Shown piece after piece: positions 1 to 11,450 of a stretch of 64,000 nt of DNA; position 1 is the first letter of the stretch, and the number at the start of each line of letters is the position of its first letter. Location: NCBI GenBank assembly GCA_029582155.1, contig CM055896.1:10099463-10163462 (forward strand), written 5' to 3'. The translations under genes and the position numbers were made by a program. The notes under the pieces were generated by a model. That model was not told where the DNA came from. It did not search any database and worked only from the letters and a program-made list of their open reading frames with translations. Origin of the DNA: Panopea generosa. Taxonomy: Eukaryota > Mollusca > Bivalvia > Adapedonta > Hiatellidae.

Positions 1-159
1 AATGTAGTTTAATAAAGTGAATACAAGTAATTTTTTTTTTTCAAAATATTTAACTTAAAATCTAACATGCCAGCCATTTTAGCATATACATACATGTACA
101 TATTTAAGTTCGATTTCGATAAAGCTTAGATATTATATGAATGACTATCAGGTCTATTC

Positions 160-275
160 GTTGACTCAAACCGATACTGAGCTTTATCACACCTAGTCTC
201 GGATCGAACCTACAGCATCTGATGTGAGTAGCCTACACTATACCTTCTGGACTACCTGCCGGTCGATTTGATAGT
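160..275 (-). mobile_element. tRNA-derived SINE head fragment (antisense)
   Basis: Read on the minus strand, this stretch has a tRNA-like layout with an A-box-like segment near 240-262 and a B-box-like GGTTCGATCC at about 201-210. It is not a clean cloverleaf, so a functional tRNA is unlikely. I could not assign it to one of the four SINE families better represented in this window. Confidence 0.45.
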
Positions 276-539
276 GTTGGATGTTTATTGATTGGTTGCG
301 CCATTGTCAAAATTAGGTAGGAAGTACATGGATTAAAGAAAGAAATCTGACAGCATAACTATACATGATACATTAATAATCGTATTTACTCGGGCAATTT
401 TCGTCATTCTTCGGTATGATAGCATGCCGGAAGTGGGTATATGAAGGTGTGGACGGATTTCCGGCGAAGAACACATCAGTATACTATTACAACAGTATAC
501 ATCACTTAGTCTGTAGAACGAAGACATCTCTTCCGAATG

Positions 540-720
540 GGTCCGTTAAATAGCAGTACATTTGAACATGTTGATTGGTCAGTTGTTATAGGGAAATTTT
601 GAATGACGTCATAGTTTAGTAAGCGTTCATTTGCTATGAATTGTGGGACAGGTATAGAATGTCCTGCTTTTTCACTGGGGGTTAACAGATTCGGGAGAAA
701 TCAGATTTTATTTATAGATA
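540..720 (+). repeat. Dispersed repeat A, copy 1
   Basis: This segment is clearly similar to 59285-59470 in the same orientation. Both copies share the words GACTGGTCAGTTG/GATTGGTCAGTTG, TTTAGTAAGCGTTCA and TGCTATGAATTGTGGGA, in order and with similar spacing. No coding potential, terminal inverted repeat or target duplication was recognised. It is probably an old mobile-element fragment. Confidence 0.6.
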
Positions 721-1043
721 AATACAGACACTTAAACTATGTCATTGTTGCAAATTGACGATCATTTTACTTCTAATGAAAAATTAAAACCAATATTTAA
801 GCGAAATCCCTTAAAGTAACATAATTTATATTATACGAATACATGTTTAAATTATATACATGTATGTGCAACACACCAGGTTTGTCTCGTAAAATGTATG
901 GATGATGTGTAGTTGTTTTTGTTGTTGTTTTTCTTTAAAATATCTAATAACTTTAAAATTACTTGATTGGCGTTCTCGTTAAAATATGCACAACATATCA
1001 CAACTTTGAATAATTAATAAATATAAAAAGTTTATCTGCATAG

Positions 1044-1500
1044 TCATGTATTTGTTGTAGTTCGACATGATTAGTGATGATATAATACGGTTCGTTTACA
1101 TATTCATGTATTTGTTGTAGGTCAGCATGACTAGTGGTGATATAATACGGTTCGTTTACATATTCATGTATTTGTTGTAGGTCAACATGACTAGTGATGA
1201 TATAATACGGTTCGTTTACATATTCATGTATTTGTTGTATGTCAACATGACTAGTGATGATATAATACGGTTCGTTTACATATGCATGTATTTGTTGTAG
1301 GTCAACATGACTAGTGGTGATATAATACGGTTCGTTTACATATTCATGTATTTGTTGTAGGTCAACATGACTAGTGATGATATAATACGGTTCATTTACA
1401 TATTCATGTATTTGTTGTAGGTCAACATGACTAGTGATGATATATTACGGGTCGTTTACATATCAATGTATTTATTGTAGGTCAGCATGATCAGTGGTAA
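1044..1500 (+). repeat. 60-bp minisatellite carrying a repeated 3' splice-site junction
   Basis: Eight units of exactly 60 bp start at 1044, 1104, 1164, 1224, 1284, 1344, 1404 and 1464. Each contains a TTTGTTGTAG-like acceptor followed by GTCAACATGACTAGTG. The last unit runs straight into the receptor exon, where TTTATTGTAG is followed by GTCAGCATGATCAGTGG. The array is therefore a tandem duplication of the intron-exon junction. Seven acceptors keep the AG (ending at 1060, 1120, 1180, 1300, 1360, 1420 and 1480); the fourth, ending at 1240, reads TAT. In the exon's reading frame each upstream unit has a TAG stop at its acceptor, so using an upstream acceptor would truncate the protein. Confidence 0.95.
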
Positions 1501-2089
1501 AAAAGGCATCACGAAGTTTGCATTCCAGGAGAGTTCAGAATGGCAAGTCGTCAACACCAGCTGGAAGGTAGAGGAACGTTTCGGAGAATCGCCGATAATA
1601 TTTACTTTGGAATTGAAGCGAAACCCCCTCTTTGTTGAAATAACCATTCTGTTTCCAATTGTAATGCTTTCTATACTGAACCTATTTGTATTTGTATTGC
1701 CATGTGATGGTGGGGAAAAGGGGAGTTATGCCATAACAGTTTTCCTGTCATTTGTTGTATTTTTCACCCTATTGTCTACAACATTTCCTGCCAAATCTGA
1801 CTCCATTTCAATACTTTCCATTTACGTGATAATTCAAACGGTACAGAGTACTGCCATTACACTCATAGCACTTCTGTTGATACGCTGCAGTTCATTCAGA
1901 GCTGACGTTCCCGCCCCATCATGTTTCGCATGCCTTACGAAAGTGATAAAGTGCTCGCCGTGTAGAAAACACAAGCACCGTATTTATTCGTGGAATAGAG
2001 TTGTAAATGCACTCGACTTATTATTTTTCATTCTGTTTTCAGTAACATTCATAGCGTCATCTGTAGTGTGTTATAGATTAGTCATGTAA
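1481..2089 (+). CDS. Nicotinic acetylcholine receptor-like Cys-loop channel subunit, terminal exon (partial)
   Basis: This is the 3' exon of a pentameric ligand-gated ion channel subunit of the plasma membrane. Residues are numbered from the Met at 1487. The end of the ligand-binding domain is at 1-45, with SSEWQVVNTS matching the conserved GEW strand. M1 is about 47-72 (NPLFVEITILFP...LPCDGGE). M2 is about 78-100, preceded by GEK whose Glu is the -1' residue typical of cation-selective channels. M3 is about 107-133. A short cytoplasmic loop is rich in Cys, Lys and Arg (134-170). M4 is about 172-196, and the protein ends four residues later. The vicinal Cys pair of alpha subunits is absent from loop C (RFGESPIIF), suggesting a non-alpha or divergent subunit. 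The exon is taken to begin at 1481 after TTTATTGTAG; the Met at 1487 is internal. The 5' exons with signal peptide and Cys-loop were not found in 1-1480 and probably lie outside the window. The frame is intact to TAA, so it looks functional, but a single-exon remnant cannot be excluded. Confidence 0.88.
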   Translation, partial: VSMISGKKGITKFAFQESSEWQVVNTSWKVEERFGESPIIFTLELKRNPLFVEITILFPIVMLSILNLFVFVLPCDGGEKGSYAITVFLSFVVFFTLLSTTFPAKSDSISILSIYVIIQTVQSTAITLIALLLIRCSSFRADVPAPSCFACLTKVIKCSPCRKHKHRIYSWNRVVNALDLLFFILFSVTFIASSVVCYRLVM

Positions 2090-2240
2090 TAGTGTATTTA
2101 TTCATGCAGTAGTTTCACAGATGTGTTGATTGTTATATCTTTCGTCATATGAGGAATGCTCATTTATTATTGAATTTATTAAACAAGTTGGCAAAAAATA
2201 TTAGGCGAGGCTCTGTCGATCGTTATACAAATTATGTATA

Positions 2241-2322
2241 AATAAACAATATATTTTATGTGATATTATGTGTTGTAAATATGTTATTATGAAGATGTAT
2301 TTATGTACAAGTCTGAAATAAA
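2241..2322 (+). promoter_or_regulatory. Candidate polyadenylation signals of the receptor gene
   Basis: Two canonical AATAAA hexamers lie 152 and 228 bp after the receptor stop codon, at 2241-2246 and 2317-2322. The second is followed by a T/GT-rich stretch (TGTTCTGTTCTGTTCG), as expected for a downstream element. In AT-rich DNA such hexamers are common, so the assignment rests on position. Confidence 0.5.
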
Positions 2323-2329
2323 ATATATG

Positions 2330-2664
2330 TTCTGTTCTGTTCGTTATATCATTTTTGTCAACGAGTTTAATAAATTCAGTAATAAATGAGTACGAATGTA
2401 AGATTCTTTTTATCACATAACTCAATCAATAGTTGCCTACAATTACCATTTATTTAATCAATTATGTCTATAAGGAAAGAGAAAAGGTCCATCATATTTG
2501 TTCCCGTCGTATGACGTTACGTCTCAAAATAACGTCATTTTATCATGATAACTCGACGTCATTTAATTATTCGGGGAATTCGGATAATAGTTCGGTATTT
2601 TACGTACGAGAGCCGAGATATACGGAAAACACCGAACGATGAATCGGAAGTGACACATATAAGT

Positions 2665-2667
<3 letters not shown>
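2330..2667. other. Intergenic stretch with several ACGTCA/TGACGT words
   Basis: No gene is recognised here. Between about 2510 and 2565 there are four ACGT-core words (ATGACGTTACGTC, AACGTCATTT and CGACGTCATTT), which resemble CRE half-sites. Without a transcript they are only a compositional note. Confidence 0.35.

Positions 2668-2724
<57 letters not shown>
2668..2724. repeat. (GA)n microsatellite
   Basis: About 57 bp of GA dinucleotides with one AAA interruption. It lies directly upstream of a SINE-C fragment. Confidence 0.95.
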
Positions 2725-2725
<1 letters not shown>

Positions 2726-2759
2726 GGGGAGGGACTTGTTTTATTTTGTATATTACTGT

Positions 2760-2925
2760 TTTTGTATTACGTTTAATTTGCTCACGCCAAATGTTGCGGG
2801 TTCGATCCCCCGGATGTCTCATAAAACAACACTCAATACTGGTTCTACCCAGGAAGCAGACTCGAGAGCGGTTCTTACAAGCTCTGAGCTTTCATCGCAA
2901 TCGAACTAAATTTAATTAGTATAAA
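2760..2925 (+). mobile_element. SINE-C, degenerate copy
   Basis: It contains a tRNA B-box (GCGGGTTCGATCCCCC, about 2797-2812) followed by ACTGGTTCTACCCAGGAAGC and a 3' segment ending GCAATCGAACTAAAT. The body matches the fuller copy at 43083-43290 (ACTGGTTCTAACCAGGAA and CACAATCGAAGTAAAAT). The part carrying GTCCTTGAGCAAGACAC in the full copy is missing. Confidence 0.7.
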
Positions 2926-4794
2926 CTGATTTTATGATATATTATAATAAATATTATAATTTTTAGTTTGCTTGTATATGCCATGTCAATATCAGTATGT
3001 GTATACCGTGGGTTTATGTTGTTCGCTATGCAGTGGCTTTCCTTGATTTGTTTACATTACAAACAGAAGGGAAATATTAAACTTAGATAATGTACGCAAA
3101 CATACCATATCAACGATATATTTTAACAAAGAATACTTACTTTTTATCCCTGAAAGAATATACCAACATGTTGAAAACGCACTGACCATGATGACGTTTT
3201 ACGTGGTCATTGGTTTCACGCGCACGTGTTCACGTAATAAATGATTATCAGCGCGTGAGGGCAATGACCTGATTAAAATGTGCTAATTTGTGTTATACTA
3301 TGTATAGTAACATGTGTATTACATATATATAATGTTCCATTATATACAAAATAACAATTTATGTCAGTTAAACATTAAGACAAATCTGTCCCATGTTATT
3401 CTGGAGGAATTATCTTATATTAAAATCAAATATATAATTATAAAAGACTGAACTCTTAAGCAAGTTTGCAAAATAGAATGTAGGTTGATTTTTAATTGCA
3501 TATGTAAACATATGTCAGTTATTAATAAATAGTTTCAATAGTATTTTGAAAGAATTGTCTTTTATTCATAAACAAAGGGTTGGGTACGTTTTGGGTCATA
3601 TTTGGCCTATTTATTAAATGATATAAAAGAGCAATATTTATCAAATGTAACATTTTACAAACACAAAAACGTATGTATTATCAAGGTATGTTCATTATTT
3701 ATTATACTATCATCCTCTAAAAAAACAGGTACACTGTGATGTAGAAACGCCATTTGTAACGTCTCCTAACCTATTTCTATCCATATTAAAACTCGATCCT
3801 ATTGATAAATTACGACATCTTTCGATATTCTACTTACTAGACTGATGCAGATTTCAAATTAAATTAAGTTTGGTGTTCTATAGCTAGAGAATATTCTAAC
3901 TAATATGAATTAAATACAGAAGTAGCAACTTATACGAATGTAGAAACCCATATATCATACTGTAATCATTAAGTATCGAAACGCATAATTATGCTTGGCT
4001 ATGTCTATTTGTTAAAAAGGTAAAAGGGTAAACATATATTTTAAATAATACAAAGGAATGTAAAACCCACATAGAATACTGTAATCAACGTTTAAACCAA
4101 AGCGTATCACGACTTCTCAACATCATAAGAAATAGAAGAATGTGTTATCTAGTTGGCGACTCTCGTGACACGCAACGATTTATGAATAATAAGATATGAC
4201 TTAGAATATTCCTAATATCTGTCTATCACGAGCGCATGCATACAGCTGCTACCTGCACGCAAACACGCAGCAAAGTAGCGAAAAGCCATACGTGACATGT
4301 ATTGCCAAAAAAATGCGTTATTAAACCGTAACAATATAATCGTTGAGAGAGACAGAGAAAGATAAAGACAGATAAACACTGACGGACGTACGTTCGTACG
4401 AATGGGTATTTAAGTGGCTTCTTTGCGCCAAGCTTATTACTTGTGTGGCTAAATTTTAGCCACCCAAAAGAAAAAAAAAGCAACATAAAAGCAGTTTTTA
4501 AGAGTCTAGAAACAGCCACATAATTATTTCCAACTGCTTTTCAACCGTCCATAAAAAGTATAAACCCTGTACACTAGACTTTTAACTACTCATTCGTGTG
4601 CAAGGACGAGTGGGCAGGCAGACAGGCAGGCAGGCACGATGAAAGAATACATCCTTATGTGTACAATTCCATCCTCATGTATAAATATTTCATTTATTTT
4701 TAATTTTGAAATAAGTCTTGAAGTAAGAGAATAGTCAACAACAATTCGGTTATAAAAGGTATTTAAAATCATATAAGTATAATATATTTTCAAA
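2926..4794. other. AT-rich intergenic DNA, nothing recognised
   Basis: Open frames in this stretch (for example 4226-4519 on the minus strand) show no family resemblance and no codon pattern that I trust. A short GACAGGCAGGCAGGCA run is at about 4620-4635. I see no RNA gene. Confidence 0.5.
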
Positions 4795-4990
4795 CCAAAT
4801 GAAACATACTGGACTATTTCAGACATTTCTCAAGAGTTATCCGATAACTGCCCCTGTGCAGTTTGATGATAGCGGAGATGAATCCAATTACTTCCCTTAG
4901 ACCGCGATAAAACATACAGGTATCGTTTCGCTCTGACACTAAAACTAAGTATGCGTAACGTGTTATATATGCCCTCGGGTACAATTTGAC
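4795..4990 (+). repeat. Dispersed repeat B, copy 1
   Basis: This segment is similar, in inverted orientation, to 43535-43730. Shared pieces include GACTATTTCAGACATTTC, GATAACTGCCCCTGTGCAG, ACAGGTATCGTTTCGCTCTG and the GCCCTCGGG end. A shorter match to its first part is at 39960-40025 (GGACTATTTCAGACATTTC). It is non-coding as far as I can tell. Confidence 0.7.
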
Positions 4991-6535
4991 AAGGTCTTAT
5001 ATATGTCCTTGTTTTAATAAGGGCGTTTTGGTGATTTTGATGTGTAGTATAAAAAAGAAATTATTGAATTTGACTTAAACGCTAAAACCATTTGATACAG
5101 TTTAATGTGTAAAAATATAATATAGATTAATGATTTTAATGATTTTTTTACAAATTATGATATACTTTGATATAGTTTACTTTATTATAGATAAAGATTG
5201 ATTATGTTGTGTAACTATAAATAAAGTGTATTTAACGTCGGCATCAGTATACACTGTAAACATAAGTTAATAAAAAAAAATATGTATTAGATGAATTTAC
5301 GCCATCCATGTGCATTTCTAGATATATATCAAATTTATTTAAAAGATATTGTCAGAGTTTTATAATAGTATGCGTAATACTAGCTGGTAGTCATTTTACA
5401 AAGACACGTTCTTAGGAGTAGTACTGATAAGGCAAAGTTTAATTAAATCTAATTATACACATTTTCATTCACACATGAACAGTGGGTGAAAAATATATAT
5501 ATATTGCCATTATAATACAATGGCATCAATGTCACTTAAAACTATCATTGAAAAAAGAAATAAAGATCAATATAGATCTCATGTTCCATTATCCAACACC
5601 ACTGTTCCAAACATTCTGAATACACTCGTACACCGTGTCTCACGTTCCTATTACAATAGAAAATCGTCATTTCTGTAACAAAACAAAAATATGATTAATA
5701 ACATATACATTTATTACAATTCTCAATTATCAAAATAGGTGGGTGGGTCCTTGCTACAAAGTGATGTGTATTCTGCCTTGTCGAACTGTCGAATGACGCG
5801 AGATATTTTCAAGTCAGTTGAAAATATGAGAAAATATTTTCCCGCCTATCTGCATGACTGAGCATAACAAATTCCAACCCGAAGATAAATATATGTAAGT
5901 ATGCGTCAATGGTTTAAAGAACGACAACGCGATATACTCTTTTCCAATTAAAGCAAAATGAATTATCTCCCTTTAAAAAAACTCAAATCTAACGTAAATG
6001 AGGGATTCAGTTCGAGCGGGAGTATCAAATTTGACATAATTTTTTATAGGTAAAAATACAACAATGTGAATATAAAATATTGTTTAGAAAAATATGTTCG
6101 TTTTAGAAAGATTGGCGTTCGCCATCAAATTGTATATATTCTATTTTTCGTTGTTTCCAAATAAGTTGTAAATAAGTAATTTTATATTGGCCGAGTTATT
6201 GGTCCAATCAGTGTCATAGTGTTCCAAGACCAAAAGGACCACAAGCCAGTATGACTGCCCGAGGACTAGTAACTGTATCAGTCAACAACCAGAAACAAGG
6301 GTTGGCCCAGTTCCGTTTCATACTGACCTTTCTTTTTCGCATTTGTGGCGATGGCCCGACTCAATGAACGAGCTGGTATACGGACACATGATGGACACAT
6401 GGATGATCGCCTTTTTTACCTTGACATCGTACATTCGAGGCTCCATTGTGAGTAATCGGATTTAATGATTAAAAATAAACTTAAATCCATAAATCCTATT
6501 TCATTTGACAGAGATTAACCTTGTCTAAATAATTA
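4991..6535. other. AT-rich intergenic DNA, nothing recognised
   Basis: No coding exon, RNA gene or clear repeat was recognised. The segment 6180-6420 is noticeably less AT-rich than its surroundings but has no long open frame. Confidence 0.4.
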
Positions 6536-6539
6536 TGAT

Positions 6540-6775
6540 GTTGTTGTACGAGTACCATGCCGCAGAAACATGGTATGATTCCCCCAATCAGTCACATTAT
6601 ACTGACACCGAGCCGACAAGACCTAGAACTATCCTCTTAATGCAGAGCACTATGCGAAGAAGCTTCTAGTACCATTTTTTAAACATTAAAATATTCCGGT
6701 ATGACCAGGCCTGTGATCGAACCCACGACCTTCCGCACGTGAGGCAGCCGCTGTTCCTCTAGACCTACGCTGCGG
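6540..6775 (-). mobile_element. SINE-A, antisense copy
   Basis: On the minus strand it starts at the right end with CCGCAGCG and reads through a tRNA-like head with B-box GGTCGTGGGTTCGATCA (about 6715-6731). The body matches the full copy at 19684-19941 and the antisense copy at 37385-37585 (shared plus-strand word CAGTCACATTATACTGACACC). It is degenerate and has no obvious target duplication. Confidence 0.8.
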
Positions 6776-6779
6776 TGTC

Positions 6780-7285
6780 TATATATAAAAATACAATAAT
6801 AATATAGAACTAATAGTTTATCAAAGAGAAACAGCATTTTAAAATCGTTCATTGATAAAATAACAATGTGTCATATTGAATTTGCAGCAAACGTTTTACG
6901 TTAGGCTTCAATGTTTGTGTATGGATTTAAGGGATAGTTTTGTTAGCCAACTTGGCGAGTATCATCGTCGTATTTACGTCTGGTGTTCCTATTGTCTCAG
7001 ACTATCGATAATTGGTAGGTTTGAGAGAGTTAAAGCTGGCGATTATCGATTGTGTTTGCTAACAATCGATTGTCGCTGCACAGCGACTTTTCGGTTATTT
7101 TCTTAATGTCAGATAATTTATGTTAGATAACCGGGTATACACGTAATTTAAGCCTTGATGATTTTCAATATGAATATGTTTTTTTTTTTTGCTCTTTATC
7201 GTGTTTTTTATCATAGGTGAAGTAAATGTATCAATTACTAATTCGAATTGCACATTTCATAGAAATAAAGACAAGTCTTTCTTTT

Positions 7286-7333
<48 letters not shown>

Positions 7334-8065
7334 AAATGCAAAGCTGATAGCCCTGTATCACTTAAACCCATATTGACCGAGTATCCGACTGTCATTAAAA
7401 ACGAACGGAACCAAAGCGATTATAACTGATAATCGATTGTGGAAATATCATCCGATTCCCCTAATAATTAGTATTTACAATTTGCGCCAGTAGTATTTGC
7501 TATTGCGTGTTCTCACACGCTCCATTTCAGAAGCTATAAAACTTTCATAGGTGTATGTTGAATCAATGGGATTGTTTTATTGATTCACACAATTATGTCT
7601 CCATCTTTGATTCTAAACTATGCATTTGAGGACAATGACTGAAGAGACAAATATATCTGAGGTGCGTGTGGTATTAGAGTAAATATCCTAGTTTTGTTTG
7701 TACATGTCTTACTAAAGAATTATCTCCCTTACCTCCCTCCTTACATGACGGAAGTTTCTTGCATCCAAGAAATTAGAGCTGTGTAAAGCGGTTGGGCATT
7801 ATTTTTAGTTGAAAATGCATAAAATTGTCATATTTCATTGTGCATATGAGAATATTGGAACGTTTTCATGAGTTCTGCCAAGTCTGGATGACACTGGGTA
7901 CTGTTTGATGACAATATAGGTGTAACCTCACCATTGATTTTTGTTCTTTATTCTTAAGTAAATAATAAAAGTTTGAAGGCTTGTCATTCATAGAGAATCC
8001 CAAATAAAAGAAGTGAAACCTACATTTTACTGTTTGTCAACCTCTGCACTATCAAAATATGATGA
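6780..8065. other. Intergenic DNA with a (CT)n microsatellite
   Basis: A CT dinucleotide run lies at about 7289-7333. The small open frames at 6876-7106 and 7226-7429 show no family resemblance; the latter is largely Leu-Ser repeats translated from the microsatellite. Confidence 0.6.
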
Positions 8066-8069
8066 GAAA

Positions 8070-8400
8070 AGTAGGGGTCATATGTCATATAAGGTTTGTT
8101 TTTTTCTGCTCAGTGTGTACACTGTTGACAAAGCGAAAGTAGACTTCTGAAATCACGTATTCATACCCCAATTTCCAAGCAAGAATTTTTTTCTAAATTT
8201 ACAATTAAAATATGACAATGCTATCAAAATGTTCCAAATACAACAATAATGCGATTTAAATAAATGAAAAAGAGCATTAAAATAAGGAAAATGCATTTTT
8301 AAAGAAGAAGAAACGAGGATTATTTATAACCGCCATTATGCGACTACCCCACGGAAACACTTCCTTTTTTACATGGTGGTACTATGCCTTATAACTGTTT
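8070..8400 (+). repeat. Dispersed repeat C, copy 1
   Basis: The longest of three related copies; the others are at 20040-20270 (+) and 36310-36605 (-). Shared landmarks include CTGCTCAGTGTGTACACTG, ATACCCCAATTTCCAAGCA, AAGGAAAATGCATTTTTAAA, GATTATTTATAACCGCCATT and TGGTGGTACTATGCCT. It carries a short inverted motif (AACCGCCATT and the ATGGTGGTACT/ATGGCGGTAAT side) near its right end. It is non-coding. Confidence 0.8.
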
Positions 8401-9495
8401 AAAAATGCGTAGTGATACACTGCAACAAATGAGCAGAATTGTATAAAAAAATGAAGGGTTGCCATCAAACCATCTAAATTGTGAAAAAGGAACCTGGTCA
8501 ATCCCGTGTTTTTTTCTGCATAATTCGACCAACAGAGGACTGGCTATCTATGGAAACAAGACACTTTTAGAACCATTGGTTATGTATGTGGTTCCGGAAG
8601 TGTAATTCTCTATATGTAGAACAGTACAAAATTAACTGTTGTAAAAGACGTTCAGTGGGCCGTGGTGGGAATAAACCGCTTGTGTTTATTTAGGTATACT
8701 GCAGTTGTTTGATATTCATGTTTCGTCTTTCGATATTTTACACGAAACTAACTCTGACCTTAACTTTCCTTCTCTTCCTCCACTATTGAAAAGTCGCATC
8801 ATTGCCTTAATATCGAAAGATGAAAAAATATATTGGTGTCGAGATTAAGGCAGAGCAGCGGATATTCATTTAATTTTGTATTGAGTTGGAAAAGACGCCA
8901 GTGGAAACAAAGACAATTTTAGAAAAGACACAGAGAGATAGTGGTGTGTCTAGTATAATGCTGGCATGTGCGGTTTTCTGATGATACTTCGGTTTCGTAC
9001 AATTTTAAAAGAGCGGGACGACGGACAATTATCACTGACAATTTGACGTCGGACGTGTTTAACGCATTGAGACAAGACGCGCGTCAGTCTATGCGGGATA
9101 TTACACTACAAAACAGCACTGGGTTCGCAACAACACATACAGATTGACGTTTCTGCTTGGGCATCTTTAAAACAATTTATCACGTCCAAAAATTTAATTG
9201 ACGTAAAAAATAACTCAAATAAAGAGAGCATTATTTACATAGGTAAAACGTACAACGTTTCAATATTTTTTAAATATCATTATCGTGACAACTAAATGCA
9301 TATATTTCAGCACTATTTCTTTTCCAGTGTTCTCTTTCCCTAACCTTATAAATTGAACCGGTTTTAGATCTGTTATATTTTTTTTTCAATTGTTATTAAC
9401 TGATAGATAATTGTGCACACACCGTGGGTATTCTCTTTTCATTTTGTATTAAGATTATCGTTTTATCATATGTTATGCCATGTCACATTCTCTCA
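8401..9495. other. Intergenic DNA, nothing recognised
   Basis: No exon, RNA gene or repeat copy was recognised in this stretch. Confidence 0.4.
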
Positions 9496-9499
9496 ATTA

Positions 9500-9600
9500 T
9501 TTGTAATATTTTAGGGAAATGGCCGTTTCTAATGTTGTGAGAACTTTTGACCGACCCCATTGTGGAAATAAGATGGCAATAAAAAATGAAATAAAAAAAA
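9500..9600 (+). mobile_element. LINE 3'-end-like fragment
   Basis: It shares an ordered set of words with 22190-22310: TAGGGAA...GG..GTT.CTAATGTTGT, AGAACTT.TGACC, and then ATGGCAATAAAA. The A-rich end and AATAAA fit the 3' terminus of a non-LTR retrotransposon. That class is inferred from the tail, not from coding sequence. Confidence 0.5.
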
Positions 9601-9682
9601 ACTGTATTAAACAGTAACCAGTCTTAAGAGGTCATTTTTTCTCATTCCCTTGATTAACTGGTTAAGACAGGTTTTACTGTAT
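9600..9682 (-). mobile_element. MITE family D, short copy
   Basis: On the minus strand it begins TACAGTAAAACCTGTCTTAA and continues with degraded copies of the same word (CTCTTAAGACTGGTTACTG). The same terminal sequence bounds the longer elements at 16863-17041 and 39375-39552. Confidence 0.6.
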
Positions 9683-9689
9683 TCCAAAA

Positions 9690-10925
9690 GTCTTTATTGG
9701 TAAAAGTATATCCATTAAAACATACCAAACAGTTTGATTTCATAACGCACTCAGAGGTGATTTAAATAAATTAAATATTCCCGCTTAAATTAGCAATGCA
9801 TTTTGGGAAATATCAAATGAGTCATGTGACATCAATTTCATTTCAATTTGACCAGCCTTATTGTTTCCATATTATGGAATTTAGTTAATTTTAGAAATAT
9901 TCCGAACGAATAAGTAAATGTCGTCAAGCAGTGTGTGATATTTAGTTTTTGAACTTGGATTTCGTTTCTATTTCACGGTGATTGGAATATAGTTGTTTTT
10001 TTTACGACTTGTTGGATTTGAACGTCCAAATAATTCGTGCATTTGTGCATGGCACACATTTGTCGACGATGGCGGTTCTCTTCTTTATAAACAGCCGCTG
10101 TACTGTCAAAACCGTGCATATAGTATACCCTGATTCATCGTGTCGTGTATTACCCAGGCATTTCAAATAGCGTTTGATCTCAAACTACTTCCTAACCAAT
10201 GTTTATTTTTCTAGTGTACAGATATGACTAAACACTGAAAGATTCTTAGAGTTTTTATTGGATACGTTTGACCCTACGTCAATGATAATGTATATTGTGT
10301 CTCATTAATTGCTATTTTGCTTGTTTGAACAACCGCTAAATATGAAAGCAACAAATGACAATATGTATCATTAACTTTAGACCATTGTAATATCAGACTG
10401 AATCGATATTCGGCATCGTTAGTTGTTGACATAATTATCAACAAGTTCAACGGATAAATACATGTATAGTGTACTCAAGTAAGTAAATTTAGTTTATAGT
10501 TTGGAAAGGGGCATAATCTAACATTTCGCCGAAAAACGTCCTATCTTTGCAGATGTATGGTTACCTGTGAAAAAGTGCTATTTCAAGATGTATTTCAGAA
10601 CTAGTAGTAGACGAAGTGGTAGTAGTAGTATCATCATTATTATTTTATCTGTCTGTCATTTGAATGGAATTTAATTTCATTGTCAACTAATTTCATGTTA
10701 TATGAACCACTTATATGTATTATTCAGTTATTCATGGTATAAGGTAATTAAATGTTTTTTGTATTGTTACATTTTAACAAGTTTATATCAAATGTCTACA
10801 TTCTTAAGATTTAATGTATTTAGTATTCTTTTAAATTTCATGTTATACTGAGATGATTGGAAGTAAGGATATTTCAAAACGAGATTTCGCGAGTTTTTGC
10901 GTGAATACACGAGCGTTCATAACAT
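9690..10925. other. Intergenic DNA, nothing recognised
   Basis: Only a short AGTAGTAGT/ATCATT trinucleotide patch (about 10604-10642) stands out. The open frame at 9982-10170 has no recognisable similarity. Confidence 0.45.
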
Positions 10926-10929
10926 ATCA

Positions 10930-11150
10930 ATCAGTTGCTTTTCCTTCTCTATATAAGTCCTTGATGGCATCCAGTTTTATAGATGGAGAAAGGAAGTCCT
11001 CAGAATTAATCTGAGAAGAATCACCGTCCTACCACATGTAACTGGCAAACTTACTCGCATAATGTTTTGGACCAATTTGGACCCACGACCTCAGGCGTGA
11101 GAGGTAAGTGGTGATTTGGCGACAGCTCCCCAGACAACTCCGCCACGGAC
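10930..11150 (-). mobile_element. SINE-D (tRNA-Leu/Ser-like head), antisense copy
   Basis: On the minus strand the head reads GGTCCGTGGCGGAGTTGTCTG..., then CTGAGGTCGTGGGTCC (B-box side), then a body with AAGTTTGCCAGTTAC and an end with AAACTGGATGCCA. The same order occurs in the sense copy at 27712-27960. The head has the long variable-arm spacing of class II tRNAs. The 5' end abuts the poly-C/(CA)n tract. Confidence 0.75.
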
Positions 11151-11174
11151 CCCCCCCCCCCCCCCCCCCACCCC

Positions 11175-11222
<48 letters not shown>
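11150..11222. repeat. C20 run followed by (CA)n microsatellite
   Basis: Twenty C residues at 11150-11169, a short CACCCCAA spacer, then about 24 CA dinucleotides (11175-11222). It lies at the 5' edge of the SINE-D copy. Confidence 0.95.
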
Positions 11223-11225
<3 letters not shown>

Positions 11226-11280
11226 CAATATTGTTATAAACTCTAATAACCATCTGTTATTTTTTACACTTTGTAGTTAA

Positions 11281-11450
11281 CTACTTTATTTCATTGATAA
11301 ATACAACAACAAAAATTTAATATTCAGAATGCGTTCTTTATTTCATTGATAAATACAACTAAAAACATTTAAATATTTTAGAATGCCTACTTTATTTTAT
11401 GGATAAATACAACAAAAAAACATTTTGATATCTATAAATGCATTATATAT
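11281..11450. repeat. 53-bp tandem repeat, about three units
   Basis: The phrase TTTATTT.ATTGATAAATACAAC recurs at 11285, 11338 and 11391, each followed by AAAAA-rich spacer and GAATGC. The period is 53 bp. Confidence 0.8.

Noticed and set aside
2510-2570. CRE-controlled promoter
   Set aside because: Several ACGTCA words, but no gene start follows; the next elements are a GA microsatellite and a SINE fragment.
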